Shown here in pieces: positions 37,966 through 47,783 of a DNA stretch of 64,000 nucleotides. This stretch comes from Maritimibacter sp. (GTDB lineage Bacteria; Pseudomonadota; Alphaproteobacteria; Rhodobacterales; Rhodobacteraceae). The translations under genes were made by a program, and so were the position numbers. Position 1 is the first letter of the stretch. Each line of letters starts with the position of its first letter. The stretch spans positions 2,950,001 to 3,014,000 of the forward strand of contig CP051232.1 in NCBI GenBank assembly GCA_017792445.1, given 5' to 3'. The notes under the pieces were generated by a model. That model was given only the letters and a program-made list of their open reading frames with translations, did no database searches and had not been told where the DNA came from.

Positions 37966-38027
37966 CTGCTTCTTCTCTTCCGAAATACCTCGGGGGAGTC
38001 ACCGAAGGTGACGGGGGCAGCGCCCCC
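37966..38027 (-). repeat. 62-nt dispersed structured repeat, copy B
   Basis: Minus-strand copy of the element at 26937-26998. Parts on the minus strand are GGGGGC-GCT-GCCCCC, GTCACC-TTC-GGTGAC, then TCCCCCGAGGTATTT and the purine-rich end. It lies between the convergent stops of fdsA (13 nt from the purine end) and the aldo/keto reductase gene (30 nt from the GGGGGC end). Confidence 0.85.
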
Positions 38028-38057
38028 GCCCTGACCCTTTGCGGGCCTTCCGGGCGC

Positions 38058-39020
38058 TCAGCCCGGTTTGTAATCCCGGTTCGCTTCCGGGTCCTCGACG
38101 GAATACGGCAGCTCTTCCAGCGCGTCCCAGACCTGATCGGGGACCTCGACGGACGCCCATTCCAGCGTCTGCGCCACGCGCTCGGGCTTCGATACGCCGA
38201 TCACGGTCGAGGCGACGCGCGGGTCGCGCATCGAGAATTGCAGCGCCACCGGGCCGGTCGCGATCCCTTGCGCCGCGCAGACCTCTTCGATCCGCCGCAC
38301 CGGGGCGAGCGCCGCGTCGTCGGCCTTCTGGTAGGTGATCATCGGCATCTCGGCGCTGCCCTTGGCCAGCACGCCAGAGGCATAGGGCGCCGCGTTCAGC
38401 ACCGCCATGCCCTGCGCGTCGGCATAGGTGAACATCTCGTCCGCCGCGCGGTTCAGCAGGGTGAAGCGGTTGTGCGAGATCAGCGTGTCGAAGGGGTACG
38501 CCTTCAGCAGCGGAAACATCACGTCGATGCGGCCCATCGCAAGGCCCACGGCCTGCGCCAGCCCCTCTTCCTTCATCTTGAACAGCTCGTCCATCGCGCC
38601 GCCGTCGCGGGTGATCTCGTCAAGGTCGCGGGCGTGTTCGGGGTCGTGCAGGTGCAGGACGGGGATACTGTCCAGCCCCAGCACCTCAAGGCTTTCTTCC
38701 AGCGAGGCGCGGGCGCGGGCGGCGTCGAAGCGGCCGGTCTCCATGTCGCGGTCCAGCTTGGTGGACAGCACGAACCCCTCGGGCAGGCCGCCCATCTCGC
38801 GGATCACCGCACCGATACGGCGCTCGCTTTCGCCAAGCCCGTAGGCGCGCGAGGTGTCGAGAAAGTTCGCGGGCCCGTCGAAGATCGCCCGCAGCGTGTC
38901 GCGGGCGCGGTCCTCGTCCACCGCGTAGCCATAGGTGTCGGGCATGTTGCCCAGCGCCGAGGTGCCAAAGCAAATGTCGGTCACCGAAAGACCGGTGTCG
39001 CGGATCTGTACGGTTTTCAT
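38058..39020 (-). CDS. aldo/keto reductase
   Basis: 320-residue NAD(P)-dependent TIM-barrel reductase. The ATG at 39020 starts MKTVQIRDTGLSVTDICFGT. Typical elements are FLDTSRAYGLGESERRIG with catalytic Asp/Tyr, FVLSTKLDRD with Lys, and LHLHDPEHARD with the His of the tetrad. The C-terminal cofactor region includes STVIGVSKPERVAQTLEW. The pattern is closest to the L-fucose/D-threo-aldose dehydrogenase branch. Substrate unknown. The open frame upstream to 39308 is antisense and not conserved. Likely one unit with the SDR gene 86 bp upstream. Confidence 0.88.
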   Translation of the reverse strand: MKTVQIRDTGLSVTDICFGTSALGNMPDTYGYAVDEDRARDTLRAIFDGPANFLDTSRAYGLGESERRIGAVIREMGGLPEGFVLSTKLDRDMETGRFDAARARASLEESLEVLGLDSIPVLHLHDPEHARDLDEITRDGGAMDELFKMKEEGLAQAVGLAMGRIDVMFPLLKAYPFDTLISHNRFTLLNRAADEMFTYADAQGMAVLNAAPYASGVLAKGSAEMPMITYQKADDAALAPVRRIEEVCAAQGIATGPVALQFSMRDPRVASTVIGVSKPERVAQTLEWASVEVPDQVWDALEELPYSVEDPEANRDYKPG

Positions 39021-39106
39021 GCTGTATCTCCTTGCAAACGGGGGCGGTCGGGGCGCGGCGCAGGCCGGCCCGGACACGAGGGTAAAGAAAACTGTGGGCC
39101 GGGGTG

Positions 39107-39928
39107 TCAGTCGGCAGAGTTGAACGCGTCGGCCCAGTCCGGATGCCAGCGCGACAGGGCGGGGCGGTTCTCGATCATGTCGCCGGCCGCCCAGCGCATC
39201 CGCTTGGCGTCCATGTCGGCGGTGACCTCGCCGTCCTCGCAGATGATGTAGAAGTCGTCCGCTTCCAGCGCGCCGATCATCCGCTCGACCACCTGCTCGG
39301 GCAGCCAAGCCTCGGGCTTATGGGTGCGGGTGCCGGTGGTGGTGAAGCCGGGCACCAGCAGATGCGCCGAGATCTTGCAGCCTTCCGTGTTGCGCAGAAC
39401 GTGCTGCAGGCCCTCGGTGTAAGTTTTCAGCGCCGACTTGGTGACGTTGTAGACAAGATTGCCCGGCGGGTTGGTAATGCCCTGCTTCGAGCCGGTGTTG
39501 ACGATGGCGCCCTCGGTCCCGTTCTCCTGCATCCGGGGCAGGAAGGCCCGTTCGGCATAGACGGCGGCCCAGAAGTTGACGTCCATCGTGCGGCGCCATT
39601 CGTGCAGGCTTTCGTCGCTGCCGCCGGCCACGCGCATCGCGGCGTTGCTCATCAGCAGGTCGACGCGACCGAAGCGGTCGAATACGGCGTCGGACAGGTC
39701 GGTCATCGCGTGTACGTCGGACACGTCGATCACGCGGTTCATCACGTTGTCCTCGCCCGCGATGCCGGACACGCGGTCGACCGCGTCGGCCAGCATCTCG
39801 CCATCGGCGTCGACCATGACGACCTTCATGCCGCGCCCGGCGAAGGCTACGGCGGCTGCGCGTCCGATGCCCGAGGCCGCGCCGGTGATGACGGCGACGG
39901 CGCCCTCGTTCAGAAACGATTTCGTCAT
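39107..39928 (-). CDS. short-chain dehydrogenase/reductase (SDR)
   Basis: 273-residue classical SDR. The cofactor motif is VITGAASGIGRAAAVAFAGR. The acidic residue in VVMVDADGE suggests NAD+ preference. The structural motif is MSNAAMR, the catalytic Ser is in VNTGSKQG, and the Tyr/Lys pair in YNVTKSALK. The unusual C-terminus (DMDAKRMRWAAGDMIENRPAL) is shared with a subfamily of roseobacter SDRs of unknown substrate. Same strand as the aldo/keto reductase downstream, so both may process one carbonyl compound. Confidence 0.88.
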   Translation of the reverse strand: MTKSFLNEGAVAVITGAASGIGRAAAVAFAGRGMKVVMVDADGEMLADAVDRVSGIAGEDNVMNRVIDVSDVHAMTDLSDAVFDRFGRVDLLMSNAAMRVAGGSDESLHEWRRTMDVNFWAAVYAERAFLPRMQENGTEGAIVNTGSKQGITNPPGNLVYNVTKSALKTYTEGLQHVLRNTEGCKISAHLLVPGFTTTGTRTHKPEAWLPEQVVERMIGALEADDFYIICEDGEVTADMDAKRMRWAAGDMIENRPALSRWHPDWADAFNSAD

Positions 39929-40043
39929 GTCTGTCCCCTTCGTCCTTCGTCCTTCGGCCGCGATCCGGCCTGTCAGGTGTTTCGGAATTTAATGGTGTCT
40001 GCAACCCGTGCCCCCGCTTACCCCGCGGCAGCGCGGGCGGGGG

Positions 40044-41723
40044 CTAGAACAGCCCCTCGACCGCTCCGGCGTCGTTGAGGCGGATGCTCTCGGCCGAGGG
40101 CGTGCGGGGCAGGCCCGGCATCGTCATGATCTCTCCGCAGATCGCGACGACAAAGCCCGCGCCCGCCGACAGGCGCACCTCGCGCACCGGCAGGTCGTGC
40201 CCTTCGGGCGCGCCGCGCAGGCTCGGGTCGGTCGAGAACGAGTACTGCGTCTTGGCCATGCAGACCGGCAGGGCGCCATAGCCCTGCGCTTCCCAGTCCT
40301 TCAACTGTTCGCGCACCTTGCGGTCTGCGATGACCTCGCCCGCGTGGTAGATCGACTTCGCCACCGTCTCGATCTTCTCGAACAGGAGTATCTCGTCGGG
40401 GTAGAGCGGGGCGAAATCGGCGCTGCCGCCCTCGGCCAGCGCCACGACCTCCTGCGCCAGTTCGGTGATCCCGGCAGAGCCGTCGGCCCAGTGGCGGCAG
40501 AGGATCGCTTTCGCGCCAAGGGACGCCACATGCTCTTTCACGGCAGCGATCTCGGCGTCGGTGTCGCCGGTGAAGTGGTTGATCGCCACAACGGCGGGGA
40601 CGCCGAACTTGCCGACGTTTTCCAGATGCCGGCCAAGGTTGGCGCAGCCCGCGCGCACTGCGTCCACGTTTTCGGCGCCAAGGTCCTGCTTCGCCACGCC
40701 GCCGTTCATCTTCAACGCCCGGACGGTGGCGACCACGACAGCCGCTGCGGGCTTCAGCCCGGCCTTGCGGCACTTGATGTCGAAGAACTTCTCGGCCCCC
40801 AGATCGGCGCCGAAGCCCGCCTCGGTCACCACGTAGTCGGCGAGCTTCAGCGCGGTGGTGGTCGCCATCACCGAGTTGCAGCCGTGCGCGATATTCGCGA
40901 ACGGGCCGCCGTGTACGAAGGCGGGCGTGTTTTCCAGCGTCTGCACGAGGTTCGGCTGCATCGCGTCTCTCAGCAGCACGGTCATCGCGCCCTCGGCCTT
41001 CAGGTCGCGGGCATAGACCGGCGTGCGGTCGCGGCGCCATGCCACGATGATGTCGCCCAGCCGCCGCTCGAGGTCCGCCAGATCGGTGGCGAGGCACAGG
41101 ATCGCCATGACCTCTGAAGCCACGGTGATATCGAAGCCCGCCTCGCGCGGGAAGCCGTTCGCGACGCCGCCGAGCGAGGCCACGATCTGCCGCAGGGCCC
41201 GGTCGTTCATGTCCATCACCCGCCGGAACGCCACACGGCGGACGTCGATGTCCAGCGCGTTGCCCCAGTAGACGTGGTTGTCCAGCATCGCCGCCAACAG
41301 GTTGTGGGCCGAGGTGATGGCGTGGAAGTCGCCGGTGAAGTGAAGGTTCATGTCCTCCATCGGCACCACCTGTGCAAAGCCACCGCCCGCCGCGCCGCCC
41401 TTCATGCCGAAGCAGGGGCCAAGGCTGGCCTCGCGGATACAGATCGCGGTGTTCTTGCCGATGGCGGCCAGACCGTCGCCAAGGCCCACGGTGGTCGTCG
41501 TCTTGCCTTCGCCCGCCGGGGTCGGGTTCACCGCGGTCACAAGGATCAGGTGGCCGTCGGGCCGGTCTTTCAGCCCCGAGATGAACTCTTGCCCGACCTT
41601 TGCCTTGTCGTGGCCGTAGGGCAGAAGGTGCTCTGGCGGTATGCCAAGGCGGGCGCCGATCTCCTGTATCGGCTTCTTCCGGGCGGCACGGGCGATCTCG
41701 ATATCGGACGCGAACTCGGGCAT
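40044..41723 (-). CDS. fhs: formate-tetrahydrofolate ligase
   Basis: 559-residue enzyme making 10-formyl-THF from formate, THF and ATP. The P-loop is [17 protein letters not shown]. Other family blocks are [38 protein letters not shown] and the C-terminal [20 protein letters not shown]. The ATG at 41723 is preceded by GGAGAG; the open frame to 42182 runs antisense into the efflux gene. Full family length. Its location about 2 kb from formate dehydrogenase makes a formate-handling block: oxidation to CO2 on one side, assimilation into C1-folate on the other. Confidence 0.96.
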   Translation of the reverse strand: MPEFASDIEIARAARKKPIQEIGARLGIPPEHLLPYGHDKAKVGQEFISGLKDRPDGHLILVTAVNPTPAGEGKTTTTVGLGDGLAAIGKNTAICIREASLGPCFGMKGGAAGGGFAQVVPMEDMNLHFTGDFHAITSAHNLLAAMLDNHVYWGNALDIDVRRVAFRRVMDMNDRALRQIVASLGGVANGFPREAGFDITVASEVMAILCLATDLADLERRLGDIIVAWRRDRTPVYARDLKAEGAMTVLLRDAMQPNLVQTLENTPAFVHGGPFANIAHGCNSVMATTTALKLADYVVTEAGFGADLGAEKFFDIKCRKAGLKPAAAVVVATVRALKMNGGVAKQDLGAENVDAVRAGCANLGRHLENVGKFGVPAVVAINHFTGDTDAEIAAVKEHVASLGAKAILCRHWADGSAGITELAQEVVALAEGGSADFAPLYPDEILLFEKIETVAKSIYHAGEVIADRKVREQLKDWEAQGYGALPVCMAKTQYSFSTDPSLRGAPEGHDLPVREVRLSAGAGFVVAICGEIMTMPGLPRTPSAESIRLNDAGAVEGLF

Positions 41724-41825
41724 GAACTCTCCGCTGATTGCGCCGGCCTCCTCCTGCCGGCCCGGCATCATAGCGCGACCGAAGGCGACCGGTCGACCCG
41801 CGGCATCGGATTCATCCGGAAAGAA

Positions 41826-41853
41826 AAAGCCCCGGCGCGGTGGCCGGGGCTTT
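41826..41853 (-). terminator. terminator of the efflux operon
   Basis: A perfect 10-bp stem (AAAGCCCCGG/CCGGGGCTTT) with an 8-nt loop is followed on the minus strand by TTTTTCTTT. It lies 23 bp past the stop of the outer-membrane component gene. Confidence 0.9.
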
Positions 41854-41875
41854 GACTGTCGGATCTCGTGGCGGA

Positions 41876-43240
41876 TCAGTTGTGGGGCGGCGGCACGATG
41901 GCCCAGCCGCGGCCGGCCGCCACCTGCAACGCGGCCCAGTTCGCGGCCATGTCGCGGACCGACGCCGCCAGCGACAGCTGCGCCGAGGCAAGCGAGCGCT
42001 GGCCGGTCAGCAGGTCGAGAAGGGTGGTCGCACCGGCGTCGTAGGTCTGCTGCGACAGGTCCACAACGCGGGCGTAGGAAGTTACCGAGCCCTGTAGCGC
42101 CGACACCTCGCGCCGCGCCCGGCTGTAGGCCGACTGCGAGCTTTGGACTTCTTCGACCGCACCCAGCACCGATGCGCGCCATGTCAGCCGCGCCTGTTCG
42201 GCCTGTGCAATGGCCTGGTCGCGGTTGGCCAGCAGGACCGGCATGTTCAGCACCGGGATCGAAATCGAGGGCCCGAAGCTCCAGCTATTGGCGCCGTTGG
42301 TGATGCCGACGTTGCCGCCCAGCGACAGCGACGGATACAGCGCCGCCTCGTTCACGCCCACGCGGGCGACGGCGGCGGCATAGTCCTGCTCGGCAGAGCG
42401 GACGTCGGGGCGGTTCCGCAGCAGGTCGGCGGGGATGCCCGCGCCTGCGCCCGAATAGACGTTCGGCTGGCGGCCGCCCGCCTGAAGCTGGGTCTGGATC
42501 GACTGCACCGGCACCGCCAGCAGCGTGGCGATGGAATAGAGCGCGCTGTAATAGCCGCTTTCCAGCCCCGGCAGGTTCGCGCGGGCCTGGTTGTAGGCGG
42601 CTTCCGCCTGCGCCACGTCCAGCTGGGTCGACGCACCGGCGCCGAACTGTCCGCGCACCAGTTCAAGCGTCTCGGCCTGGCTGGCGATGGTGCCACGGGT
42701 CAGGGCAAGCGCCTGCTGGTAGTACCGCAGGTCGAGGTAGGCGGAGACCAGAGCGGACAGCACCGCCAGCCGCGCGGTGCCGACGCTGAGCTCGGCCGAG
42801 CGCAGGCTGGCCAGGGCGGCTTCGCGCTGGCGCTGCTCGCTGCCGAACAGGTCGATGATGATCGACGGGTTGAAGCCGACGCTGCGGGTCTCGGTGATGG
42901 CGACGCCGTCGCCGCCCTGACGGGTCCAGCCGCCGGTGACACCGCCCGACAGCAGGCCCGGAAGGCCGGTGGCGCGGGCGGCGGCCTGCGCCTCGTCGAT
43001 GCGGGCCAGCGCGGTCCGCACGTCGAGGTTCTGGCGCATCGCGGCGGCGACAAGCTGGTTCAGCATCTTGTCGTTGAACTGGAGCCACCACTGTTGGGCC
43101 GCGGCGTCGCCGATGGGCGCATAGGTGCCCTCGGCGAAGCTGTTGGCCAGAGAGATCCCGGGCGACTTGAAGTCCGGACCGACCGTGCAAGCCGCCAGCA
43201 GGGCGGGCACTGCGAGGGCAGTGAGTTTCAGACGGGGCAA
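41876..43240 (-). CDS. outer-membrane efflux lipoprotein (NodT/OprM family)
   Basis: About 454-residue TolC-like exit duct. The lipoprotein signal is [18 protein letters not shown], with the lipid-modified Cys followed by TVGPDFKSP, the usual NodT/OprM start. Two OEP repeats follow, each with long alpha-helical hairpin sequence ([37 protein letters not shown]). The start is a TTG: AAGGAGG (43248-43254) is 7 nt from the TTG at 43240 but only 1 nt from the TTG at 43246 that overlaps the pump stop as TTGA, so I prefer 43240. Third gene of the RND operon. Confidence 0.9.
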   Translation of the reverse strand: MPRLKLTALAVPALLAACTVGPDFKSPGISLANSFAEGTYAPIGDAAAQQWWLQFNDKMLNQLVAAAMRQNLDVRTALARIDEAQAAARATGLPGLLSGGVTGGWTRQGGDGVAITETRSVGFNPSIIIDLFGSEQRQREAALASLRSAELSVGTARLAVLSALVSAYLDLRYYQQALALTRGTIASQAETLELVRGQFGAGASTQLDVAQAEAAYNQARANLPGLESGYYSALYSIATLLAVPVQSIQTQLQAGGRQPNVYSGAGAGIPADLLRNRPDVRSAEQDYAAAVARVGVNEAALYPSLSLGGNVGITNGANSWSFGPSISIPVLNMPVLLANRDQAIAQAEQARLTWRASVLGAVEEVQSSQSAYSRARREVSALQGSVTSYARVVDLSQQTYDAGATTLLDLLTGQRSLASAQLSLAASVRDMAANWAALQVAAGRGWAIVPPPHN

Positions 43241-43242
43241 GT

Positions 43243-46200
43243 TCAAGCCTCCTTGGTCCGCGCGCCGGGTGTCAGGCGCATGATAAGTACGTACAGCGCC
43301 GGCACCATGAAGATGCCGAGGAAAGTCGAGGCGATCATGCCGCCAATTACGCCGATGCCGATGGCATTCTGCGCCGCAGCCCCCGCGCCAGAAGCGGTCG
43401 CCAACGGCAGCACGCCGAGGATGAAAGCCAATGCTGTCATCAAAATGGGTCTCAGCCGGAGCCGAGCCGCCTCGATTGCTGCCTCTTTGACCGTGCGTCC
43501 TTCACCGCGCAAGGTTTCTGCGAACTCTACGATAAGGATGGCGTTGCGTGCTGCAAGCCCGATGGTGGTGAGCAGTCCGACCTTGAAGTAAACGTCATTC
43601 TGCTGTCCGAAGTACCACGCGGCCACCATTGCACCCATCACGCCGACCGGTACGGACAGCATGACGGCGAATGGAATCGACCAGCTTTCATAGAGCGCGG
43701 CGAGGGCCAGAAACACCACCAGAACCGAGATGCCGTAAAGCACGTAGGCAAGGTCTCCGGACTGTCTTTCTTGGTAACTGATGCCTGTCCAGGCCACGCT
43801 GTAGCCCCCGTCGAGACCCTCGACGAGCTCTTCCATGACCTCCATCGCGGTGCCGGTGGAAATGCCGTCTCCGGGCGAGCCGGAGATCTCGATTGCGTTG
43901 GTCGCCTCATACCGTTGAAGAGACGGGGAAACCGGCTCCCACTGGGTCGTGGCGAAGGCCGAGAACGGTACCATTTCTCCGGAAGTGTTGCGCGCATACC
44001 AGTCAAACACGTCGTCTGGTTGCATCCGGAAGGGTGCATCGGCCTGCACAATGACCGGTCGAAGCGAATCACCTAGCACGAAATCGTTGACTTCAGAGCC
44101 AGAGAACACAACCGACAACATCGCGTTAATCGACGACAGCGACAGGCCAAGGCTTTCGGCCTTCTGCTGGTCGATCTCGATACGCAGGGCGCTTTCCTGT
44201 TCCGTCCCGCTGACCCGGATATTGGTCACCCGGTCGTCCTGACCGGCGACGGTTTCCAGCTGCTTGGCGGCAGCGATCAGCGCGTCCGTGCCGTTGGCCC
44301 CCTGATCGACGAGGTACATCGAGAAGCCGCCGGTGTTGCCAAGGCCCATGATCGCGGGCGGCTGCATCACGAAGATCTGGCCGGCGCGGTTGCTCATGAA
44401 CGCCATGTTGGTGCGCATCGCCACCGCCGAGGCGGCCAGTTCCGGGTTGTCGCCGCGCTCTTCGAAGTCGCGCAGCTTGACGAACACCATGGCGCGGTTC
44501 TGCCCGGACCCGCCGAAGCCGAAGCCCAGAGCGGCGAAGGTGCTTTCCACCGCCTCTTCCTCGTCCTCGAGAAGGTAGGCGTTGATCTGTTCCAGCACCG
44601 CGCGCGTCTGCTGCGACGTCGCGCCCTCGTCGAGGTTCACGATGGTCAGCAACACGCCCTGATCCTCGGTCGGGATGAAGGACGAGGTGATCCGGCTGTT
44701 GGCGCTGTAGGCCGCGAACAGGATGCCGCCAAGGATGAGGATCATCACGAAGGGCGCCTTCAGCGACAGCTTGACGGTGCCCGAGTAGAAGTCGGTGAAC
44801 CGCGACATGCCGCTGTTGAACCACCGCGCGGGCGGGAAACGCGTCTCGCCGTGGTTCGCCTTCAGAAGTTGCGCCGACATCGGCGGCGACAGGATGATCG
44901 CGATGATCAGCGACAGCGCCATCGCGGTGACCATGGTCAGCGAGAACTGTCGATAGATGACGCCGGTCGAGCCGGGGAAGAACGCCATCGGCAGAAACAC
45001 CGCCGCCAGCACCACGTTGATGCCGACCAGCGCCGACAGGATCTGGCCCATAGACTTGGCCGTCGCCTCGCGCGCGGAGAGCTTTTCCTCTTCCATCAGG
45101 CGCTCGACGTTCTCGACCACGACGATGGCGTCGTCCACGAGAAGGCCGATGGCAAGCACCATCGCGAACATCGTCAGCGTGTTGATCGAGTATCCCGCGA
45201 CATACAGCACCGCCAGCGTTCCCAGCAGAACGACGGGCACGGTGATCAGCGGGATCAGCGTTGCGCGCCACGATTGCAGGAAGACGATCAGCACCAGCAC
45301 GACCAGCAGCACCGCCTCGATCAGGGTGTGTTCCACCTGTTCGATCGACAGCTCTACGAAGGGCGAGGTGTCATAGGCGATGCGGTACTCGACGCCTTCC
45401 GGGAACGCGGCGGCGAGGCTTTCGAGGGTGGCGCGGACGTTCTCGGACGTCTCGACCGCATTCGCACCGGTGGCGAGGTTGACGCCGAAACCGGCGGCGG
45501 ACTGACCGTTGAACAGCGACTCGGTGCCGTAGCTTTCCTGTCCGATCTCGATCCGCGCCACGTCGACCAGTCGCACGACAGAGCCGTCTTCTTCGGTCTT
45601 CAGCAGGATCTGCTCGAATTCCTCGACGGTGGTCAGCTGGCTTTGTGCGGTGATGGTGGCGGTGAACTGCTGGCCCGCCAAGGTGGGCTGATCGCCCAGC
45701 GACCCGACCGACACGGTGGTGTTCTGTTCCTCGACGGCGGCGGTGATGTCGGCGGGCGTCAGTTGGTAGCGGACCAGCGCCAGCGGGTCGAGCCAGACGC
45801 GCATGGCATAGCCCGAACCGAAGCTGTTGATGCCGCCCACGCCCTCGGTCCGCTCGATGGCGCCTTCGACGATCTCGTCAAGCAGGTCGCCAAGCTGAAG
45901 CGTGGTGTAGGTGCCGGTGGTGTCGACCAGGGCGCCGACCAGAAGGATCGAGCTGTCCGACCGCGAGACGTTCACGCCCTGTTGCTGCACCGCCGAGGGA
46001 AGCTGCCCCTCGACCCGGCTGACCCTTGACTGAACCTCGTTCTGCGCGTCGATGGGGTCGACGCTTTCGTCGAAGATGATGGTGATGGACGACGAGCCCT
46101 CGCTGGACTGCGAGGTCATGTACAGCATGCCGTCGATGCCGGTCATGGTCTCTTCGATGACCCGAGTCACCGAGTTCAGCACCGCCGACGCGGTGGCGCC

Positions 46201-46350
46201 GGTATAGGTGGCCGAGACGCGCACCGTGGTGGGTGCGATGTCAGGATATTGCGATACCGGCAGGCCAAGGAACGAGGCCGCGCCCGCCAGCATCATCATG
46301 ATTGAAACGACCCAGGCGAAGACCGGGCGTCGGATAAAGAAGGTACCCAT
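43243..46350 (-). CDS. RND multidrug efflux pump, inner-membrane subunit (AcrB/MexF-like)
   Basis: 1035-residue HAE1-type proton-driven pump. The N-terminus MGTFFIRRPVFAWVVSIMMM is typical. The proton-relay aspartates are in AIGLLVDDAIVVVENVERLM, and the partner lysine position is on TM10 (LLTTIGLAARNAILIVEFAE). Two large periplasmic porter/docking domains lie between TM1-2 and TM7-8. About 12 membrane helices, full family length. Lies between the adaptor gene (6-bp gap) and the outer-membrane gene in one operon. Substrates cannot be read from sequence. Confidence 0.95.
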   Translation of the reverse strand: MGTFFIRRPVFAWVVSIMMMLAGAASFLGLPVSQYPDIAPTTVRVSATYTGATASAVLNSVTRVIEETMTGIDGMLYMTSQSSEGSSSITIIFDESVDPIDAQNEVQSRVSRVEGQLPSAVQQQGVNVSRSDSSILLVGALVDTTGTYTTLQLGDLLDEIVEGAIERTEGVGGINSFGSGYAMRVWLDPLALVRYQLTPADITAAVEEQNTTVSVGSLGDQPTLAGQQFTATITAQSQLTTVEEFEQILLKTEEDGSVVRLVDVARIEIGQESYGTESLFNGQSAAGFGVNLATGANAVETSENVRATLESLAAAFPEGVEYRIAYDTSPFVELSIEQVEHTLIEAVLLVVLVLIVFLQSWRATLIPLITVPVVLLGTLAVLYVAGYSINTLTMFAMVLAIGLLVDDAIVVVENVERLMEEEKLSAREATAKSMGQILSALVGINVVLAAVFLPMAFFPGSTGVIYRQFSLTMVTAMALSLIIAIILSPPMSAQLLKANHGETRFPPARWFNSGMSRFTDFYSGTVKLSLKAPFVMILILGGILFAAYSANSRITSSFIPTEDQGVLLTIVNLDEGATSQQTRAVLEQINAYLLEDEEEAVESTFAALGFGFGGSGQNRAMVFVKLRDFEERGDNPELAASAVAMRTNMAFMSNRAGQIFVMQPPAIMGLGNTGGFSMYLVDQGANGTDALIAAAKQLETVAGQDDRVTNIRVSGTEQESALRIEIDQQKAESLGLSLSSINAMLSVVFSGSEVNDFVLGDSLRPVIVQADAPFRMQPDDVFDWYARNTSGEMVPFSAFATTQWEPVSPSLQRYEATNAIEISGSPGDGISTGTAMEVMEELVEGLDGGYSVAWTGISYQERQSGDLAYVLYGISVLVVFLALAALYESWSIPFAVMLSVPVGVMGAMVAAWYFGQQNDVYFKVGLLTTIGLAARNAILIVEFAETLRGEGRTVKEAAIEAARLRLRPILMTALAFILGVLPLATASGAGAAAQNAIGIGVIGGMIASTFLGIFMVPALYVLIMRLTPGARTKEA

Positions 46351-46356
46351 GGTGTC

Positions 46357-47583
46357 TTAGCCGTCCTCGCCCGGAGTTTCCGCATCGTCTGCGGCAGGTG
46401 CCTCGGCATCGGCGTCGCCGTCTGACGCGTCGGCGGTATCGAGGTCGGAAACGACCCCGTCCGCCGAGATCGTCACGGGCACCGTCTGCACTTCGGCACC
46501 GGCGGTCAGGTTCGTCAGTCCGTCCACGATCAGCATGTCGCCGTCCGCCACGCCCTCGGTCACGATCCACGCGTTCTGGTAGACGCCGGTTTCGGTCAGC
46601 GTGCGCTCGACCGCTTCGCCGTCCACCGCCACGAAGGCCGTCAGTGTCCCGTCGGCGGCGCGCGAGGTGGCGCGCTGCGGCACCAGAATGGCGGGCGTGT
46701 CGCCCAGCGTGATGTCGACCCGCAGGAACTGGCCCGGCAGGATGTCCTGATCCGGGTTGTCGAACTGGAAGCGGACGATCGTGGTGCCGGTGGTCGTCGA
46801 GACCGAAGTGCCGCCGGTCACAAGGCTGCCGGGGATCTCGTACGAAAGGCCGGTTTCAAGTTGCAGCGTCACGTCCAGCTCTTCGCCCGGCGCCAGGGTG
46901 CCGGCGCTGATGCGGTCGCGGATCAACTGGATGCGGCGGCTGCTTTCCTGCACGTCGACATAGATCGGGTTGATGCGCGTCACGGTGGTCAGCGCGTCGG
47001 TCTGGTTGGCGGTCACAAGCGCCCCGACCGAAACATTCGAAATGTCCGCTATGCCCTTGATCGGGCTCAGGATCTCGGTGCGGTCAAGGTTCAGCTGCGC
47101 AAGGTCGCGGGCGGCGCGGGCAGAGCTGAGCGTCGCCTCGGCCTGCGCCAGCGTAACGCGGGCGTTCTCGACGGTCTCGGCGGTGACCCCGGTGCCCGAC
47201 AGCGTCTCGTAGCGGGCAAGCGTGGTCTCGGCGGCAGAGACTGACGCTTCGGCACTGGCGACGGTCGCCTCGGCGGCGGCAAGGTCAGCGGCGAAGGTGT
47301 CGCCCTCGATCCGGAACAGCACGTCGCCGACCAGCACCTCGGTGCCCGGTTCGTACACGATTTCCGAGATCACGCCAGCGACGCGGGGCCGGATGTCAGT
47401 TTCCTCGAAGGCGACGGCACGGCCCGGAAGCGTGACGGAATAGGGCACGCGCGCTTCTTCCAGTTCGATAACGCCGACCTGCGTCGGTCCGCCCATCCCC
47501 GGCATCTGGGCCAAAGCGGGCGTTGCCGCCCATGCCGCCGTCATCAGCGCCGCAACCTGCGCCAAACGCGCAATCGGACGCAC
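46357..47583 (-). CDS. RND efflux periplasmic adaptor (AcrA/MexE-like)
   Basis: About 408-residue membrane-fusion protein. The GTG at 47583 is preceded by GAGGGG at 6 nt and gives a clear signal peptide (MRPIARLAQVAALMTAAWAA); the open frame to a TTG at 47634 lacks such a site. Lipoyl half-motifs (IRPRVAGVISEIVYEPGTEV and LSPIKGIADISNVSVGALV) flank an alpha-hairpin of Ala/Glu/Thr helices (about 100-170). No lipobox Cys is present. The C-terminal tail is very acidic (ADASDGDADAEAPAADDAE), which is unusual for the family. First gene of the operon, divergent from a MarR regulator. Confidence 0.9.
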   Translation of the reverse strand: MRPIARLAQVAALMTAAWAATPALAQMPGMGGPTQVGVIELEEARVPYSVTLPGRAVAFEETDIRPRVAGVISEIVYEPGTEVLVGDVLFRIEGDTFAADLAAAEATVASAEASVSAAETTLARYETLSGTGVTAETVENARVTLAQAEATLSSARAARDLAQLNLDRTEILSPIKGIADISNVSVGALVTANQTDALTTVTRINPIYVDVQESSRRIQLIRDRISAGTLAPGEELDVTLQLETGLSYEIPGSLVTGGTSVSTTTGTTIVRFQFDNPDQDILPGQFLRVDITLGDTPAILVPQRATSRAADGTLTAFVAVDGEAVERTLTETGVYQNAWIVTEGVADGDMLIVDGLTNLTAGAEVQTVPVTISADGVVSDLDTADASDGDADAEAPAADDAETPGEDG

Positions 47584-47722
47584 AACGCGCCCCTCACCGC
47601 GCGGCGTCCGCGCGTCGAATCCTGAAACCGTCAAACCGGGTCCCCTTGCATGCAGTTCGCCGCTGCACTGCAGCGGCGTTGATCGTCTGTCTCTACGGGC
47701 GAGCGAAACATTTCCGTCGCAT

Positions 47723-47742
47723 TTATCTTTCTTCTAAGATAA
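47723..47742. promoter_or_regulatory. probable MarR operator between regulator and efflux operon
   Basis: TTATCTT-TCTTCT-AAGATAA has perfect 7-bp arms (47723-47729 and 47736-47742). It lies in the 200-bp divergent region in a distinctly A+T-rich patch, 42 bp before the MarR ATG. Confidence 0.55.
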
Positions 47743-47783
47743 TAAATGAATCTCCGACGAAGCAAGGGGAGAAATGCCTGGCG

